Positions 8,721-19,452 of a stretch of 64,000 nucleotides of DNA are shown piece after piece. Position 1 is the first letter of the stretch. Every line of letters begins with the position of its first letter. The position numbers and the translations under genes are program-made. This DNA comes from Volvox africanus (taxonomy: Eukaryota > Chlorophyta > Chlorophyceae > Chlamydomonadales > Volvocaceae), in assembly GCA_030268105.1 (NCBI GenBank), contig BSDZ01000010.1, positions 3,634,001 to 3,698,000 on the forward strand. The letters are read 5' to 3'. The notes below the pieces were generated by a model, which saw only the letters and a list, made by a program, of their open reading frames with translations, had not been told where the DNA came from and did not search any database.

Positions 8721-9921
8721 CTCGCCGCTTCATCTGCCCAACTTTGGCAGGTTAACCTGTACATAGGTTGTGAAACGGGTTGTGCTCGAGCACAAGAGGG
8801 ATCGTATGGTCAGCAGGTAACATAGGTGGGAGCCCCAGGATGACAAATGCATCAGTATAATTTTGGCAATAGGGGGCTGCGACCTCAGAATCTTTCGCAA
8901 GAGACTGCGCAGTGGTAGCAATCGATTGCACCCACGGCCTCACAAGCAATTCATGGGCGCCTTCCCTTATCATTTGATAGGCTTCTTTTGCACCCTTCAA
9001 GCTTGGGTTCTTTATTTCGGCGGACGAACGCCGAAATTAACCATAGGCTCCGCAACAGTTCCGCCCTCCTCTGGTGTAACATCTTGGTACGACAGACAAG
9101 GTACCTTAGGCGACAGGTTCCCTTTTGCACAATGGCCAATTGTGCTGGACTCCATATCGATGCGTGCACGGTACTGTCGTTATGTCGCGGCACCCAATGT
9201 CCATGTAGTGCTGTCTCCGAGAGACCTTGTTGCACTCATTGGGCCCTAACACACAGAGGGTCCTTCGACGACTAAGGGTGATCCTGCCCACGATGGGATG
9301 CTTACCCTCATTAGCGAGGGTAACCTGTCACAATCAGACGACTGTGGGGTCGACCCCAACACATTCACCTCCTTTGCTGAGATGAAGTCGTCACTGGCAC
9401 TAGTATCCTCAAGTGCCTTCATCATTCGACCAGCGAGGCCGACTTCAATAACGGAAACACAATAATCTGTCAGAGTCGACTCCACAGATAACAAAAGTGA
9501 TTCCATGACGGGCTCAAAATTAACAAGAACCGCTACAGGGGTTTCATACCAGACATCAAAGGCATAGGACAATTCTGGCAACAGAACTGCGGATCCCGCC
9601 ACGTTCACATCATCAATCAATACAGTGCCTGACTTGAATCAGAGGACACGTTGGCTACCGTTTAACAAAGCGGTAGCCCTACGCTGGCTGTGAAATGGTA
9701 GCAACAAACATGCGGGAGTGTCCGGACATTTATGTCTGCATCTCCTGTATTTGACCAGCTGTTCGAACGGCTCACTTGGAGATGAGGGGATGAACAAACG
9801 ATACGTTCTCAAGGACTAAAAGCAACGATGCTTCACAGTTGGACATACGAATGACCACCGACCATGCATTTGTTCAGCTGTCCCGGATGGAGCCAACTCC
9901 GTATCAATCCAGGCATCCCCC
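8716..9921 (-). pseudogene. Family-B pol N-terminal part: protease and start of RT, decayed
   Basis: At 9620-9246 the minus strand encodes a DVWYETPV stretch (end of the pre-protease domain) and a protease-like VIEVGLAGRMMKALEDTSASDDFIS. The catalytic DTGAS has become DTSAS. At about 9000-8720 a second frame gives the region before RT, with LPPMLPADHTIPL and MYRL. Most of the pre-protease domain seen in family A is deleted, and the pieces are in different frames. It is a dead relic, useful for comparison with family A. Confidence 0.85.
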
Positions 9922-9924
9922 CTA
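9882..9924 (-). promoter_or_regulatory. Family-B remnant of the gag-pol UAG stem-loop
   Basis: On the minus strand TAG lies at 9924-9922. After GGGGGATG, CCTGGAT (9913-9907) pairs with ATCCGGG (9888-9882) across the 18-nt loop TGATACGGAGTTGGCTCC. Relative to family A, one pair changes from G-C to A-U and one from C-G to U-G, so pairing is kept. The spacer is 8 nt here against 7 nt in A, and a later in-frame stop shows the copy is decayed. Confidence 0.6.
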
Positions 9925-10784
9925 CTTTGACCGTGGGGCCAAAGGCGGCAACAATGGCAATCCATCATGAGATAACCCACCGCACATCTTCAACAGAGAG
10001 TGATCTCCTTCCGACGCACAAGCTTGGATTGTGTACACTCCCCTTTTGTCAGTCATGAGTCCTGCGCTTGCATGGCAGTCACATGAGGCACGAATCTCAA
10101 AGCATTCTGTCTAGCTGGAATACGCATCTCAGCTCTTAGGACAATTGGCATCACAAGAGCCTCAAAATGTGATTAGTAGGCAGTTACAGTTTCATTCGGA
10201 AACATGAAAAATGAGCCAAAGGCTAACATACAGTGTGCCTCAATATCACGTGACTGAGCTTCTGGGGTAAAGCGTGCACGTAGGGTGACAGTCAACTCAT
10301 CAAACGTGAAGTTTTCCCATGCAGTGATCCCTTGATCATACCATGTCTTTGCTATACCCTCGAGGGTATTCCCAACAAAGAGACACCTCACCTCATCATG
10401 TTCACCGCCACGGACCAACTGCAGGTACTTCCAAATATCACGTAGATAGGAACGAGTTGTATTCACAATGTCACGTCCAACATTCATATCATGCAAGATA
10501 AAATATTTCGGTGCTGGGATAGTAAACCACTTCACCTCATTACCGTCGGCACGGCCTTGCATTTGAGGCGACAGGAAACCCCGTTGATCAGCGGTTCCAT
10601 CTGTAACCGTCATGGCTGCCAAGTGTGGCGTAGTAAGATGGATAGGGGCCTGAAACACAAGAGGGTCTTGAGCAGTAATTGTGTCAATAGTCTCAGGATC
10701 CTTATCAAACATTCTAGGAACGGTACCCAGCTCAGGTTGACATGCCAAGCCTACAAACGACGGGTCGTCACGTCCCGCCATCAT
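9925..10784 (-). pseudogene. Family-B gag, decayed
   Basis: The ATG at 10784 opens 203 residues that include DIVNTTRSYLRDIWKYLQL, a cognate of the family-A gag stretch TRAYVRDAKKYLQ, and LFVGNTLEGIAKTWYDQGI. The frame stops at 10173. The region down to 9925 still shows a zinc-knuckle relic (about 9970-9935) with a stop in place of one codon. Compared with A, the part between the capsid-like region and the knuckle is shortened. It is not functional. Confidence 0.85.
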
Positions 10785-11111
10785 GGAATACTGACCAATA
10801 TATTCAAATTGCGTGACAATAAACGATGCACAAAATTCTAAAGCAAGTGTGCAAGCGATTCACACGAATCTAGCACAAGAGCACAAGCAATTTGGTCAGC
10901 ACACCGACAGTACTCTTGTAGGCTTCGAGTAGATATGGCAGATATGTATTCAGTTGGTCCCTGTAGTCTGCGCGATCAAGGCCTCCAGCTGATTAGAACG
11001 CAAGTTGTAACCAGGAGCTATTGCAAGCGGTGCCGGACCTCTAGTTTCACCTGCAACTCAGAGCAAAGGCTCACACCAAAATTGCAGTAAACTACAAAGG
11101 TATAAAAGCCA

Positions 11112-11200
11112 TCACAATTTGGAAGCAACAGTATCTAATACAGCGTGGACAAGTTCTTCGGCGATAATGTCTAGTGGGCGCCCATGGTCGACAATCGTCC
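11112..11200 (-). pseudogene. Family-B leader ORF, start codon lost
   Basis: The minus frame reads PLDIIAEELVHAVLDTVASKL and then TGA. The codon aligned with the family-A ATG is AGG. The peptide matches the A leader (PLDTLAEDLGRAVLDAAASGL) at most positions despite the decay, which supports selection on this ORF before the copy died. Confidence 0.55.
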
Positions 11201-11253
11201 TAGAAAGAACTTACTTCCGATTAAGCATCATTAGACAATCAGGCAACGAACCT

Positions 11254-11265
11254 GTCTCGATACCA
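11254..11265 (-). other. Primer-binding site, minus B element
   Basis: TGGTATCGAGAC on the minus strand, three bases inside the LTR end, is identical to the family-A site. Confidence 0.75.
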
Positions 11266-11268
11266 ATT

Positions 11269-12084
11269 TGTTGTATCTTTCCTTCTTCAATCATGTATTA
11301 GCTCTGCACGTCTAGGTGTTAGCTGCGTGCGTACCAAGCTTACGAACAGCAAGGCAAGCCAATGCGAATAGTAGACAGCGGAAGACTCAATAGCAAGGAA
11401 AGATTCAACTTACAATGTTCTTCAGTTACAGAATTACAGTCTGCCGTCAGACCCCGTGGACCAATGTTCATCACTCGGCTGCAGATGGAATGCTAGAATA
11501 GCTCAGGCCGAATATAAATGATTATATCGTATGTATGCGTCTCGGATAGAGTTAAGTACTCGAATACTTGGTCCAAAGTTAACGTCGCGCCGACTTCGGT
11601 CTCTAGGCGGCCGTCCTCGCACCTATCACGTCGTGATACCGATGTGCAGTACAGGTCTCACTGGATTACGATCTCAAGTGTGAGTACCTTGGTAATACTG
11701 CTCTAAATATCGTGTCATTCGTGATATTATTGGATGCAACGCATGCAATATGCAAAGGTCCGAATATCGATATTCGGTTGCCGACCCAACCATCGCGATC
11801 GTCGCATTCTTGCATACACGTATGGTTTATGACACAGATGAGGTAATACTATTCAAAGTATTATTACGTGATATAATATGCCAATGGATAGATCGCGCAT
11901 TAATTATCAGCCTCGAGTCAAACATGTTGACCGACAGCGTGATGTCGTGAATGATGATGCGACATGCCTGATTAGCTAGATATACTTGAGTATATCATGC
12001 TAATATGATTGTATTATGCTTCATGATATCTGAATGTATTGCGGCCTTCATAAATGTAAACGGTGATTGAACCCGCGTACAACA
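11269..12084 (-). repeat. 5' LTR of the minus-strand B element (816 bp)
   Basis: On the minus strand it starts TGTTGTACGCGGGTTC and ends GATACAACA. It matches the plus LTR at 14438-15250 with scattered differences, so the two B copies are not recent twins. It contains the perfect 18-bp palindrome CCGAATATCGATATTCGG. Confidence 0.92.
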
Positions 12085-14378
12085 GATGAAGCGGGAGCAA
12101 TTGTTTGCTAAACGCGCCAAATGTTTTTGGGCGCAGCCTCAGGTGGAGTATTTGGGCCACATCATATCGGCCACTGGAATAAGAATGGACCCACGGAAAG
12201 TAGCTGTGGTTCGTGAGTGGCCCGCACCGCAGAACCTCACCGAACTACGCCAGTTCTTGGGTTTGACCAACTACTTCCGTAAGTTTATCAATAAATACTC
12301 CATTATTGCGGCCCCGCTTACGAATTTGACGAAGAAAGGAGGTTTCACTTCCCTCGAAGCCTGGACACCCGCGTGTCAGCGGGCATTGGAAGAGCTCAAG
12401 CGAATCGTCACCGACGACGTTACCCTCTCTTTTTCTGATTACTCGTTGCCATTCCGTGTTGAAGTTGTATCGGATGCTTCTTTGCATGGAAGCGGCGCTG
12501 TATTGTTGCAGGAAGGACGACTGATCGCCTTCACGAGTAAGAAGTTCTCGGGTGCGGAGACCCGATATACAACCGGAGAGCAGGAGCTGTTGGCAGCTCT
12601 ACATGCTTTGAAGGAGTGGCGCTGTTACCTTGAAGGCCGCCCTTTTACGCTAAAGACTGACCATAAACCGCTGACATTCTTGCAGAGTGTCCCTACGCTT
12701 AACCGACGACAAGCCCGGTGGATGGAATATCTATCTCGTTTTGACTGTACGTGGGAGTATATCGCCGGCAGAATTAATATTGCTGACGCCCTCAGTCGAC
12801 ATCCATCATTGCATGCTGCGATTCTGGCAGCACTGGTTACTCGTTCGCGCCGTCAGGAGGTGCCGATAGCAGCGGATCTCGCGCAACGACTCAAGATTGC
12901 ATATCAGACCGATCCATGGTTTGCTTCACTGAGTAATGTGGAGCATTTGCACAAGCACAACGATTTGTGGCTACGGAAAGATGGTTCGACCACACAAATC
13001 GTCATGCCGAACGACGACGCTTTGCACTACGATATTCTTGCACGGTTCCACGAGGACCCGTTAGCAGGACATCCTGGAAGTACGCGTCTGGCAGAGCTTG
13101 TACAACGCTCGTTCTGGTGGCCGCGCGTGGTGAAGGATGCGGAAAACTTCGTGCAAAGGTGCAGTTTATGTCAGCGCAATAAAGCACTATCCGGTAAGGG
13201 CCAGAGTTTATTACAACCTTTACCCATACCAGATGCCCCTTGGGAAAGTGTTTCAATGGACTTTGTAGTCGCGCTGCCCAAAACTGAGGGGGGATACGAC
13301 TCAGTGTTCATTATGGTCGATCGGTTGACCAAGATGGTTCACTTAGCCCCCTGCACCTCGTCTTGCACCGCTGAGCAAACAGCATGATTATTTTTTGATA
13401 ATGTGGTTCGATTACATGGCGTTCCTAAAAATGTGATATCCGATCGCGGCGGTCAATTCACGTCTAAGTTTTGGGAAGCGCTATGTGAACTCGTCGGTAT
13501 GTGTGTTCATTTGAGCACAGCATATCATCCACAATCGGATGGGCAAACCGAATGCACAAATCGCACGCTGGGTGACATGTTGAGGAATTTTGCGGGACGC
13601 ACACCCTCTGTTTGGGATGCATTTCTGACTTCGGCAGATTTGGGATGCATTTCTGACTTCGGCAGAATTCACGCTTAACAACGCTGTTAACCGCTCTACA
13701 GGTCAAAGCCCTTTCTTTCTGAATTATGGATTCCATCCTGTGCTACCCGTGTGGTGAGAGTTGGAGATAAATATCCCAGCGGCTAAAACCTTTGCCAAGT
13801 CGTTCCTATCCCGCATGACAGACATGAAGGCATGTTTGGACGCAGCACAAGAACGGACGACGGACTACTATAATAAATCCAAACGAGATGTAACATTTTT
13901 GGTGAGACAAATGGTATTACTGAGCACTAAGAACTTGTGTTCACTCGCCGACGGTTCCCGTAAATTGCTACCTCGCTGGATTGGTCCATATCCCGTTGTT
14001 CGCATGGTAGGGAATGTAGCTGTGGAGCTATCCCTACCCTCTGACATGAATATCCACCCCACGTTTCATATTTCACTCATCCGTCCTTATCGTGGCACGG
14101 AGCCCGTTACAAACAACACCTATGCCCCTGCAGTAATGGACCCCGGTCCCGAGACCTGCATCGCAGGCAAGCAAAAAGTGTATGATGTGGAGCGAATATT
14201 GGATTATCGGGTTCGTCGTATAGGTCGACAACGACGAAAGAGGAAGGTGCACAAATATCTGGTCAAGTGGACTGGCTATTCTAGCGAGCATAATTCGTGG
14301 GAGCCGATGCGTAACTTCTCGCTGGAAATGAAGCCCCTGTTGGAGGAAGCTCGCCTACATGCCACGCAGACCCAATGA
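12085..14378 (+). pseudogene. Family-B pol: RT C-terminus, RNase H, integrase, chromodomain; lightly damaged
   Basis: From 12086 a 433-codon frame gives [20 protein letters not shown], RNase H ([24 protein letters not shown]) and integrase up to CTAEQTA. There a CGN codon has become TGA (about 13385). Integrase resumes at 13403 ([18 protein letters not shown]). A 28-bp tandem duplication (13611-13666) and a lost base near 13755 shift the frame. The last 205 codons (13761-14378) hold the integrase tail and a chromodomain ending [21 protein letters not shown]. The family matches element A closely. Only a few lesions separate it from an open frame, yet it cannot work without its 5' half. Confidence 0.9.
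13611..13666. repeat. 28-bp exact tandem duplication inside integrase
   Basis: The unit TTTGGGATGCATTTCTGACT plus eight more bases occurs twice back to back. Family A has it once. The length is not a multiple of three, so it shifts the frame; this looks like a replication-slippage lesion. Confidence 0.9.
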
Positions 14379-14437
14379 TCTTTGCAGTCAATGCTGTCCA
14401 ATGCAGCGAGGACGCTGCATACGGGAGGGGGGATAGT

Positions 14438-15250
14438 TGTTGTACGCGGGTTCGATCACCGTTCATACCAGAGTGGACTGCAACCCATCCGAGCATCATG
14501 AAGCATGATATGATCATATTAGCATGATATATTCGAGTATATCTAGCTAATCAGGCATGCTGCATTATCATCTACGACATCACGCTGTCGGTCAACATGT
14601 TTGACTCGAGGCTGGTAATTAACGCGCGATCTATCCATTGGCATATTATATCACGTAACAACACTTTAAATGTTATTACCTCATTTACGTCATAAACCAT
14701 ACGTGTATGCGAGAAGGTGACGATCACGATGGTTGGGTCGGCAACCGAATATCGATATTTGGACCTTCGCATATTGCATGCGTTGCATTCAATAATATCA
14801 CGGATGACACGATATTTAGAACAGTGCTACAAAGGTACTCACACTTGAGATCGGAATCCAGTGAGACCTGTACTGCGCATCGGTATCGCGACGTGATAGG
14901 TGCGAGGACGGCCGCCTAGAGACCGAAGTCGGCTCGTGCTACTTTGGACTAAGTACTCGTGTACTTAACTCTATACAATTCGCATACATACGATATACTC
15001 ATATATATTCGGCCTCAGCTATTCTAGCATCCCATCTGCAGCCGAGTGATGAACATTGCCTGCGGGGTCTGACGGCCATCTACCGATTTGTAAACGAAGA
15101 CTATTGTAAGTTGGATCTTTCCTTATTTTTGAGTCTTCCGCTGTCACTTTGCCCGCATTGAATCGCCTTGCTGTTCGTAAGCTTGGTGCGCACTAGCTAA
15201 CATCCAGACGTGCAGATTCAGTGCATGATTGAAGAAGGAAGGATACAACA
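14438..15250 (+). repeat. 3' LTR of the plus-strand B element (813 bp)
   Basis: It starts TGTTGTACGCGGG after a purine tract and ends GGATACAACA. It carries hairpins at positions comparable to those of the A LTR: GATATA/TATATC around TTCGAG (14526-14543) and TAAGTAC/GTACTTA around TCGT (14950-14967). Confidence 0.92.
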
Positions 15251-16289
15251 TGTCCCACATCTCCAGGGCTGTGTGGGACACCCAGGACAGATGTGTGTTG
15301 CCTGGTAGGGGTACTCCATTCACTGCCACAACTTCTCTTTATTTATGTTATCCCAGAGCACATTAAACCACAGGCAGGTGACAGTTGCACAAAAGTATTG
15401 GACTTCAGTTTTTAAGTTGAATGATGTATTTATGTGTTTAATATCCGCCAAACTGTTTAGGCCCGATCAGAAGATGCCCAGTTTCCTGACCATCCTGGAT
15501 ATTAGCCTTAGATACCCCAATGCTACAAGTATTCCCCTCAGCCAGGATGTGTCTTCGCGTTCTACAGTCCAGGGCCTGCAACCTCCCTAAACTGTATTCC
15601 GATGAATTTGATCCCACACGTCCTGGAGTTTGGGACATCAACCCACCTTTCAGTCTGCTCGACCTCTTCGACCTGTAAGTGGGGGGAATCAAACCCAGGC
15701 AAACCAGCTCAATGCCAATGTATCGCTGAGTTCATATCCGTAACTGTTTAGGCCCGATCTGAAAATATCCAGGTTCCTGACCATCCTGGATACCCTTAAG
15801 TACCCCAGGATACTACATTGAGCTGGGCTGCTGATCCTGGTACGCCCATGGCCTCTTGCAAAAAGGCTGCCATCAGCTGCTGTTGTTGTTCCCTGCAGCT
15901 GTGTTGCTTGGCAGACTGTTAGTCCGCAGATTGGCACTTTGGTTGAGCCACCATTCAGTCTCCAGCCCAACCACCTGATGATTATAGCCATCACTGTTTC
16001 ACGGTCAGGCAGGGGGTGCGCCCACTGTTCCTGTTACTCCTATCTTCCTCCTGTCTGCGGTTCTCCACTGACCGAGCTGCCTCTAACCACATCAGGTTGA
16101 TACCAGTGCACAGAACAATAATGGCGGCTGGGGTGGCTTCCTTATCTCTTTGCAAGGAAGTCATAGTACTGGGTTCCAGATACTCATGGGTCCAGTCAGC
16201 CCAATTGGCATGTCATAGAACCGCACCAGGTCCCCCACGGTCAGCAGTTTCTTGCAATAAGCCAGCACTGTGTGGTGCGGCTTCCAGGC
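15251..16289. other. Unassigned repeat-like DNA between elements B and C
   Basis: I recognise no coding region. A diverged direct repeat is present: about 15449-15525 and about 15741-15815 share AACTGTTTAGGCCCGATC and TTCCTGACCATCCTGGATA, 292 bases apart. Parts resemble the sequence after element C (for example the GCTGCTG...GTTCCCT...GGCAG stretches near 15880 and 23540), as expected because C split one original region. Probably remnants of another, non-coding repeat. Confidence 0.5.
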
Positions 16290-16294
16290 CTGGG
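16290..16294. repeat. Target-site duplication CTGGG, left copy, of element C
   Basis: CTGGG precedes the 5' LTR and recurs at 23524-23528, immediately after the 3' LTR. Confidence 0.8.
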
Positions 16295-16715
16295 TTTGCA
16301 TCCTTAATGAATTTCGGTAAATCATTAATATATAATTATTATCTGTTTAATATTTAATAATGTAATATAATTAAGTATCAGATTAACTGTTTCATGTTCC
16401 CATCTGGCATTCGATTTGTGGATTTGGTTTCGGCTGCTGACGACCAATACTACCGGCTTCCTGAAACATCCGAACCTGTCGGTTATTCCATAACCTGTAT
16501 GGAGTGGGCCATTTACTGACTGAATGGTAAATGGTGGAACATCTGGTTCCTGGTTCACTGAATCTCCGGTTATAGTGGTGACTTCTGAAGGTCACGCCCG
16601 GTTCGAGGCCTTATGGCCTCTCAAGTACGACCTAGTCAGCGGCTCTACTTATTCGGGCTCTGGCACAACAACCGGTATCTTTTGATACCACCCTTCGTGG
16701 GTACCATATACAACA
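16295..16715 (+). repeat. 5' LTR of element C (421 bp)
   Basis: Its first bases are altered (TTTGCATCC where the 3' LTR has TGTTGTATCC). It ends ACCATATACAACA. Very similar to 23101-23523 and, inverted, to 19595-20018. Confidence 0.88.
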
Positions 16716-16718
16716 AGC

Positions 16719-16730
16719 TGGTATTGAGAC
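16719..16730 (+). other. Primer-binding site, element C
   Basis: TGGTATTGAGAC, one base different from the site in families A and B. The inverted copy has TGTTATCGAGAC (minus, 19591-19580). Confidence 0.65.
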
Positions 16731-16863
16731 TGTTCCACCCTGGGATGTCTCGTCACGTCTTCCACTGAAATCCTTTCAAGCCTTCTCAAGTCTTCCTGTG
16801 GTAACCGCTCAAGCCGCTCAAGCCACACGACGTGCTCAAGCCACTCAAGCTACCCTATTAAAA

Positions 16864-16971
16864 ATGGACATCAACCGCGACCATCCTCCCGCCGACGTCC
16901 CTCTGGACATGGAGTCACTGCCTGAGGAGCTGAGTGCCGCCATTTTTGCTGCGGCTACTACCGGTCTGTAA
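16864..16971 (+). CDS. Family-C leader ORF, 35 codons
   Basis: ATG at 16864 opens MDINRDHPPADVPLDMESLP followed by EELSAAIF and ends TTGL at TAA. The inverted copy at 19452-19345 (minus) keeps the frame with only a few changes. Position and ending agree with the leader ORFs of families A and B. Function unknown. Confidence 0.5.
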   Translation: MDINRDHPPADVPLDMESLPEELSAAIFAAATTGL

Positions 16972-17519
16972 TGTTCACGAACTTAGTCTAGTGACACGTA
17001 GAACCTGCTCTCTGTGAGTTCGGCTGTGCTTTCTGTTAAGTCATATTATAAGTTAGTCGCTGTCAACGTGACTAACGACCTAGACAATTTTGCCTTCTCT
17101 GTTTGGTAATATCTTCCTGCTTTCTATCTGCTTTCTATCTAGAACTTGTATAGCAGTTTTCGCTGAGGAATCTGTGGAGTTGCGGGTTCAATAGTACCTT
17201 CGCATCGAATCTGACAAGGAGTTGACTTCGCAAATTTACTTCGGCGTTCACTAATACCTATGTATCTCTATTACTAGAAAGGTATTGTGTTTGTTCCAAC
17301 CGCCGTGAGTGCTTCTGCAGTGTCGACACCTCAGACCCGTCGGAGCGGCACTTCTGCCGAGTCACTCCGATCCATCGCTAATCAAATTCACGCACGGACT
17401 TCAAATTTTTGAAGTTCATCGAAGGCATTCAAGTGTTGGGTAGGCTCTGGTCCTTGCCTTTGCTTTGCCTTTCGCCAGAACAGCAACTCGCAGTTTGATC
17501 AGTTAGGCTTTCAGGCATA

Positions 17520-18142
17520 CAATATGCCTCAAACTTAGCAAATGCTGTTTCGGCTCTTGCTGCCAACACATTTCAGTTTGTTGGCCGGATTGCTGCAAAT
17601 GCTAGCACGATCAATGGACTAAAGCGAGGGATTCCTATCCATCTGAAGAACTGCTGGAAACACGACTTGTCCGTTTTGCACCCCAGGTCCAATCACGTGA
17701 CACTGAGGCACGCCTTAAACTAAATGCTGGCAAATACCGCATGCGCCCTGGAGAAACTGTCTCCGCCTATCAGAGCCGCTTTGAGGCTCTTGTCACGCCC
17801 ATTGCGGACCTGTCTGATAGCGAGCGTGTGTTTTGGTTCCAGCAGGGCCTGTCATCTGACCTTAGTGGGGACTGTGCAACCGACCTATCGGGTAAAACCT
17901 TCAAGTCCTATACTTGGTCCAGTTCTCCCTGGGAGCTGAACTTAGGTTACTGGCCTGACGGAAATCTGTTAAACTGGCCCGTCCAAAACTAAATATGCTA
18001 TCAGTACAGGACATGACCTACAATGACCCCGACGAGTAGACCCCAGCGCCCCCATCCAAAAAACCGGGGGCTGCATCTGTTTGAACTGGCACCAGTGGGC
18101 AGGAGGATCAGCCGCGGGAATTTAAGGGCGCCGGTAAGTCAA
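17520..18142 (+). pseudogene. Family-C gag, plus copy (left palindrome arm), decayed
   Basis: The recognisable part at 17741-17910 reads MRPGETVSAYQSRFEALVTP, then IADLSDSERVFWFQQGL, matching gag of element A. The frame opens onto stops on either side, and the N-terminal capsid-like region is reduced to fragments. The copy ends at the palindrome centre near 18142. Confidence 0.8.
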
Positions 18143-18572
18143 AATGGGGCGGCGGACAGCAGGGGAAAAACGGGGCAGTGGACAGCAGGCGGCACCCATA
18201 ACCTCCCGTGCCTGATGTTCCTGCCCACTGGTGCCAATGCGAACTGATGCAGCCAGCGGTTTTCTGGTCGGGGGCGCCGGGGTCTACTCGTCGGGGTCGT
18301 CACAGGCCATGCCCTGTATGGACAGCGTATTTAGTTTGGGGCGGGCCAGTTTATCAGATTCCCGTCGGGCCAGTAACCTAAGTTCAGCTCCCAGGGAGAA
18401 CTGGACCAAGTCTGTATAGGACTTGAAGGTTTTACCCGATAGGTCAGTTGCACAGTCCCCACTAAGGTCAGATGACAGGCCCTGCTGGAACCAAAACACA
18501 CGCTCGCTATCAGACAGGTCCGCAATGGGCGTGACAAGAGCCTCAAAGCGGCTCTGATAGGCGGAGACAGTT

Positions 18573-18618
18573 TCTCCAGGGCGGTTTAGGGGTTTAGGGT
18601 TTCAGGGTCTCCAGGGCG
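18573..18618. repeat. Telomere-like insertion flanked by an 11-bp duplication
   Basis: TCTCCAGGGCG occurs at 18573-18583 and 18608-18618. Between the copies lie 24 bases made of TTTAGGG-type units. The left palindrome arm has the same site once, without the insert, so it entered after the arms formed. Confidence 0.85.
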
Positions 18619-18835
18619 CATGCGGTATTTGCCAGCATTTAATTTAAGGCGTGCCTCAGTGTCACGTGTCTGGACCTGGGGTGCAAAACGGACAAGTAGT
18701 GCTTCTAGCAGTTCCTCAGATGCGTTAGTCCATTGATTGTGCTAGCATTTGCAGCAATCTGGCCAACAACTGAAATGTGTTGGAACAGATCAAACTGCAA
18801 GTTGCTGTTCTGGTGAAAGGCAATGGAAAGGCAAG

Positions 18836-18915
18836 GGTTTACCTTTAGGGTTTACCTTTAGGGTTTACCTTTAGGGTTTACCTTTAGGGTTTACCTTTAG
18901 GGTTTACCTTTGGGT
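18836..18915. repeat. Tandem 13-mer array containing TTTAGGG
   Basis: The unit TTTAGGGTTTACC is repeated about five to six times, with a slightly changed last unit. The equivalent place in the left arm (near 17455) has no such array. Confidence 0.9.
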
Positions 18916-19344
18916 TTACCCAGGGCCTGCCCAATGCTTGAATGCCTTCGATGAACTTCAAAACTTTTGGAGTCCATACATGAATTTGGTTAGCGATGGA
19001 TTGGAGTGACTTGGCAGAAGTGCCGCTTGGACGGGTCTGAGGTGTCGACACTGTGGAAGCACTCACAGTGGTTGGAACAAACCCTTTCTAGTACTAGAGA
19101 TATGTAGGTATTAGTGAACGCCGAAGTAAATTTGCGAAGTCAACTCCTCGTCAGATTCAATGTGAAGGTACTATCGAACCCGCAACTACACAGATTCCTC
19201 AGCGAAAACTGCTATACAAGTTCTAGATAGAAAGCAGATAGAAAGCAGGAAGATATTACCAAACAGAGAGTATGACTTAACAGAAAGCACAGCCGAACTC
19301 ACAGAGAGCAGGTTCTACGTGTCACTAGACTAAGTTCGTGAACA

Positions 19345-19452
19345 TTACAGACCGGTAGTAGCCACAGTGAAAATGGCGGCACTCAGCTCCTCAGGCAGTG
19401 ACTCCATGTCCAGAGGGATGTCGGCGGGAGGATGGTCGCGGTTAATGTCCAT
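19345..19452 (-). CDS. Family-C leader ORF, inverted copy
   Basis: The minus frame gives MDINRDHPPADIPLDMESLP and ends TTGL, with three residue differences from the plus copy and no break. Compared with the wreck of the gag that follows, this intactness is notable but may be chance over 35 codons. Confidence 0.45.
   Translation of the reverse strand: MDINRDHPPADIPLDMESLPEELSAAIFTVATTGL

Larger units (their letters stand above)
8716..12084 (-). mobile_element. Proximal half of the minus-strand family-B gypsy element (LTR, leader, gag, protease, RT start)
   Basis: Read leftwards from 12084: LTR (12084-11269), primer-binding site, leader-ORF remnant, gag remnant, UAG stem-loop remnant, protease and the start of RT. 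It then continues past the inserted A element at 1244-1. The 5' end, TGTTGTAC at 12084, touches the plus-strand B pol at 12085 with no spacer, as expected if this element integrated into a sister copy. The matching target duplication would lie left of this window and cannot be checked. Confidence 0.88.
12085..15250 (+). mobile_element. Distal part of a plus-strand family-B gypsy element (RT end to 3' LTR)
   Basis: The element enters in the middle of RT, just after the position of YLDD, and runs through RNase H, integrase, chromodomain, polypurine tract and 3' LTR. Its 5' part is missing from the window: the minus B element occupies the junction at 12084/12085, so it is expected to lie left of base 1. 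The base after the LTR begins TGTCC. Confidence 0.88.
18189..19340 (-). pseudogene. Family-C gag, inverted copy (right palindrome arm), decayed
   Basis: The minus strand repeats the gag fragments of the left arm: FWFQQGLSSDLSGDCATDL at about 18497-18430, and STVSTPQTRPSGTSAKSLQS near 19060-18990, the latter similar in position to the second leader segment of family A. Two telomere-like insertions (18584-18607 and about 18836-18915) interrupt it. No open gag frame remains. Confidence 0.8.

Noticed and set aside
18836..18915. A true chromosome end or assembly boundary at the telomere-like array
   Set aside because: Element C sequence continues uninterrupted on both sides and the palindrome arm aligns across it.
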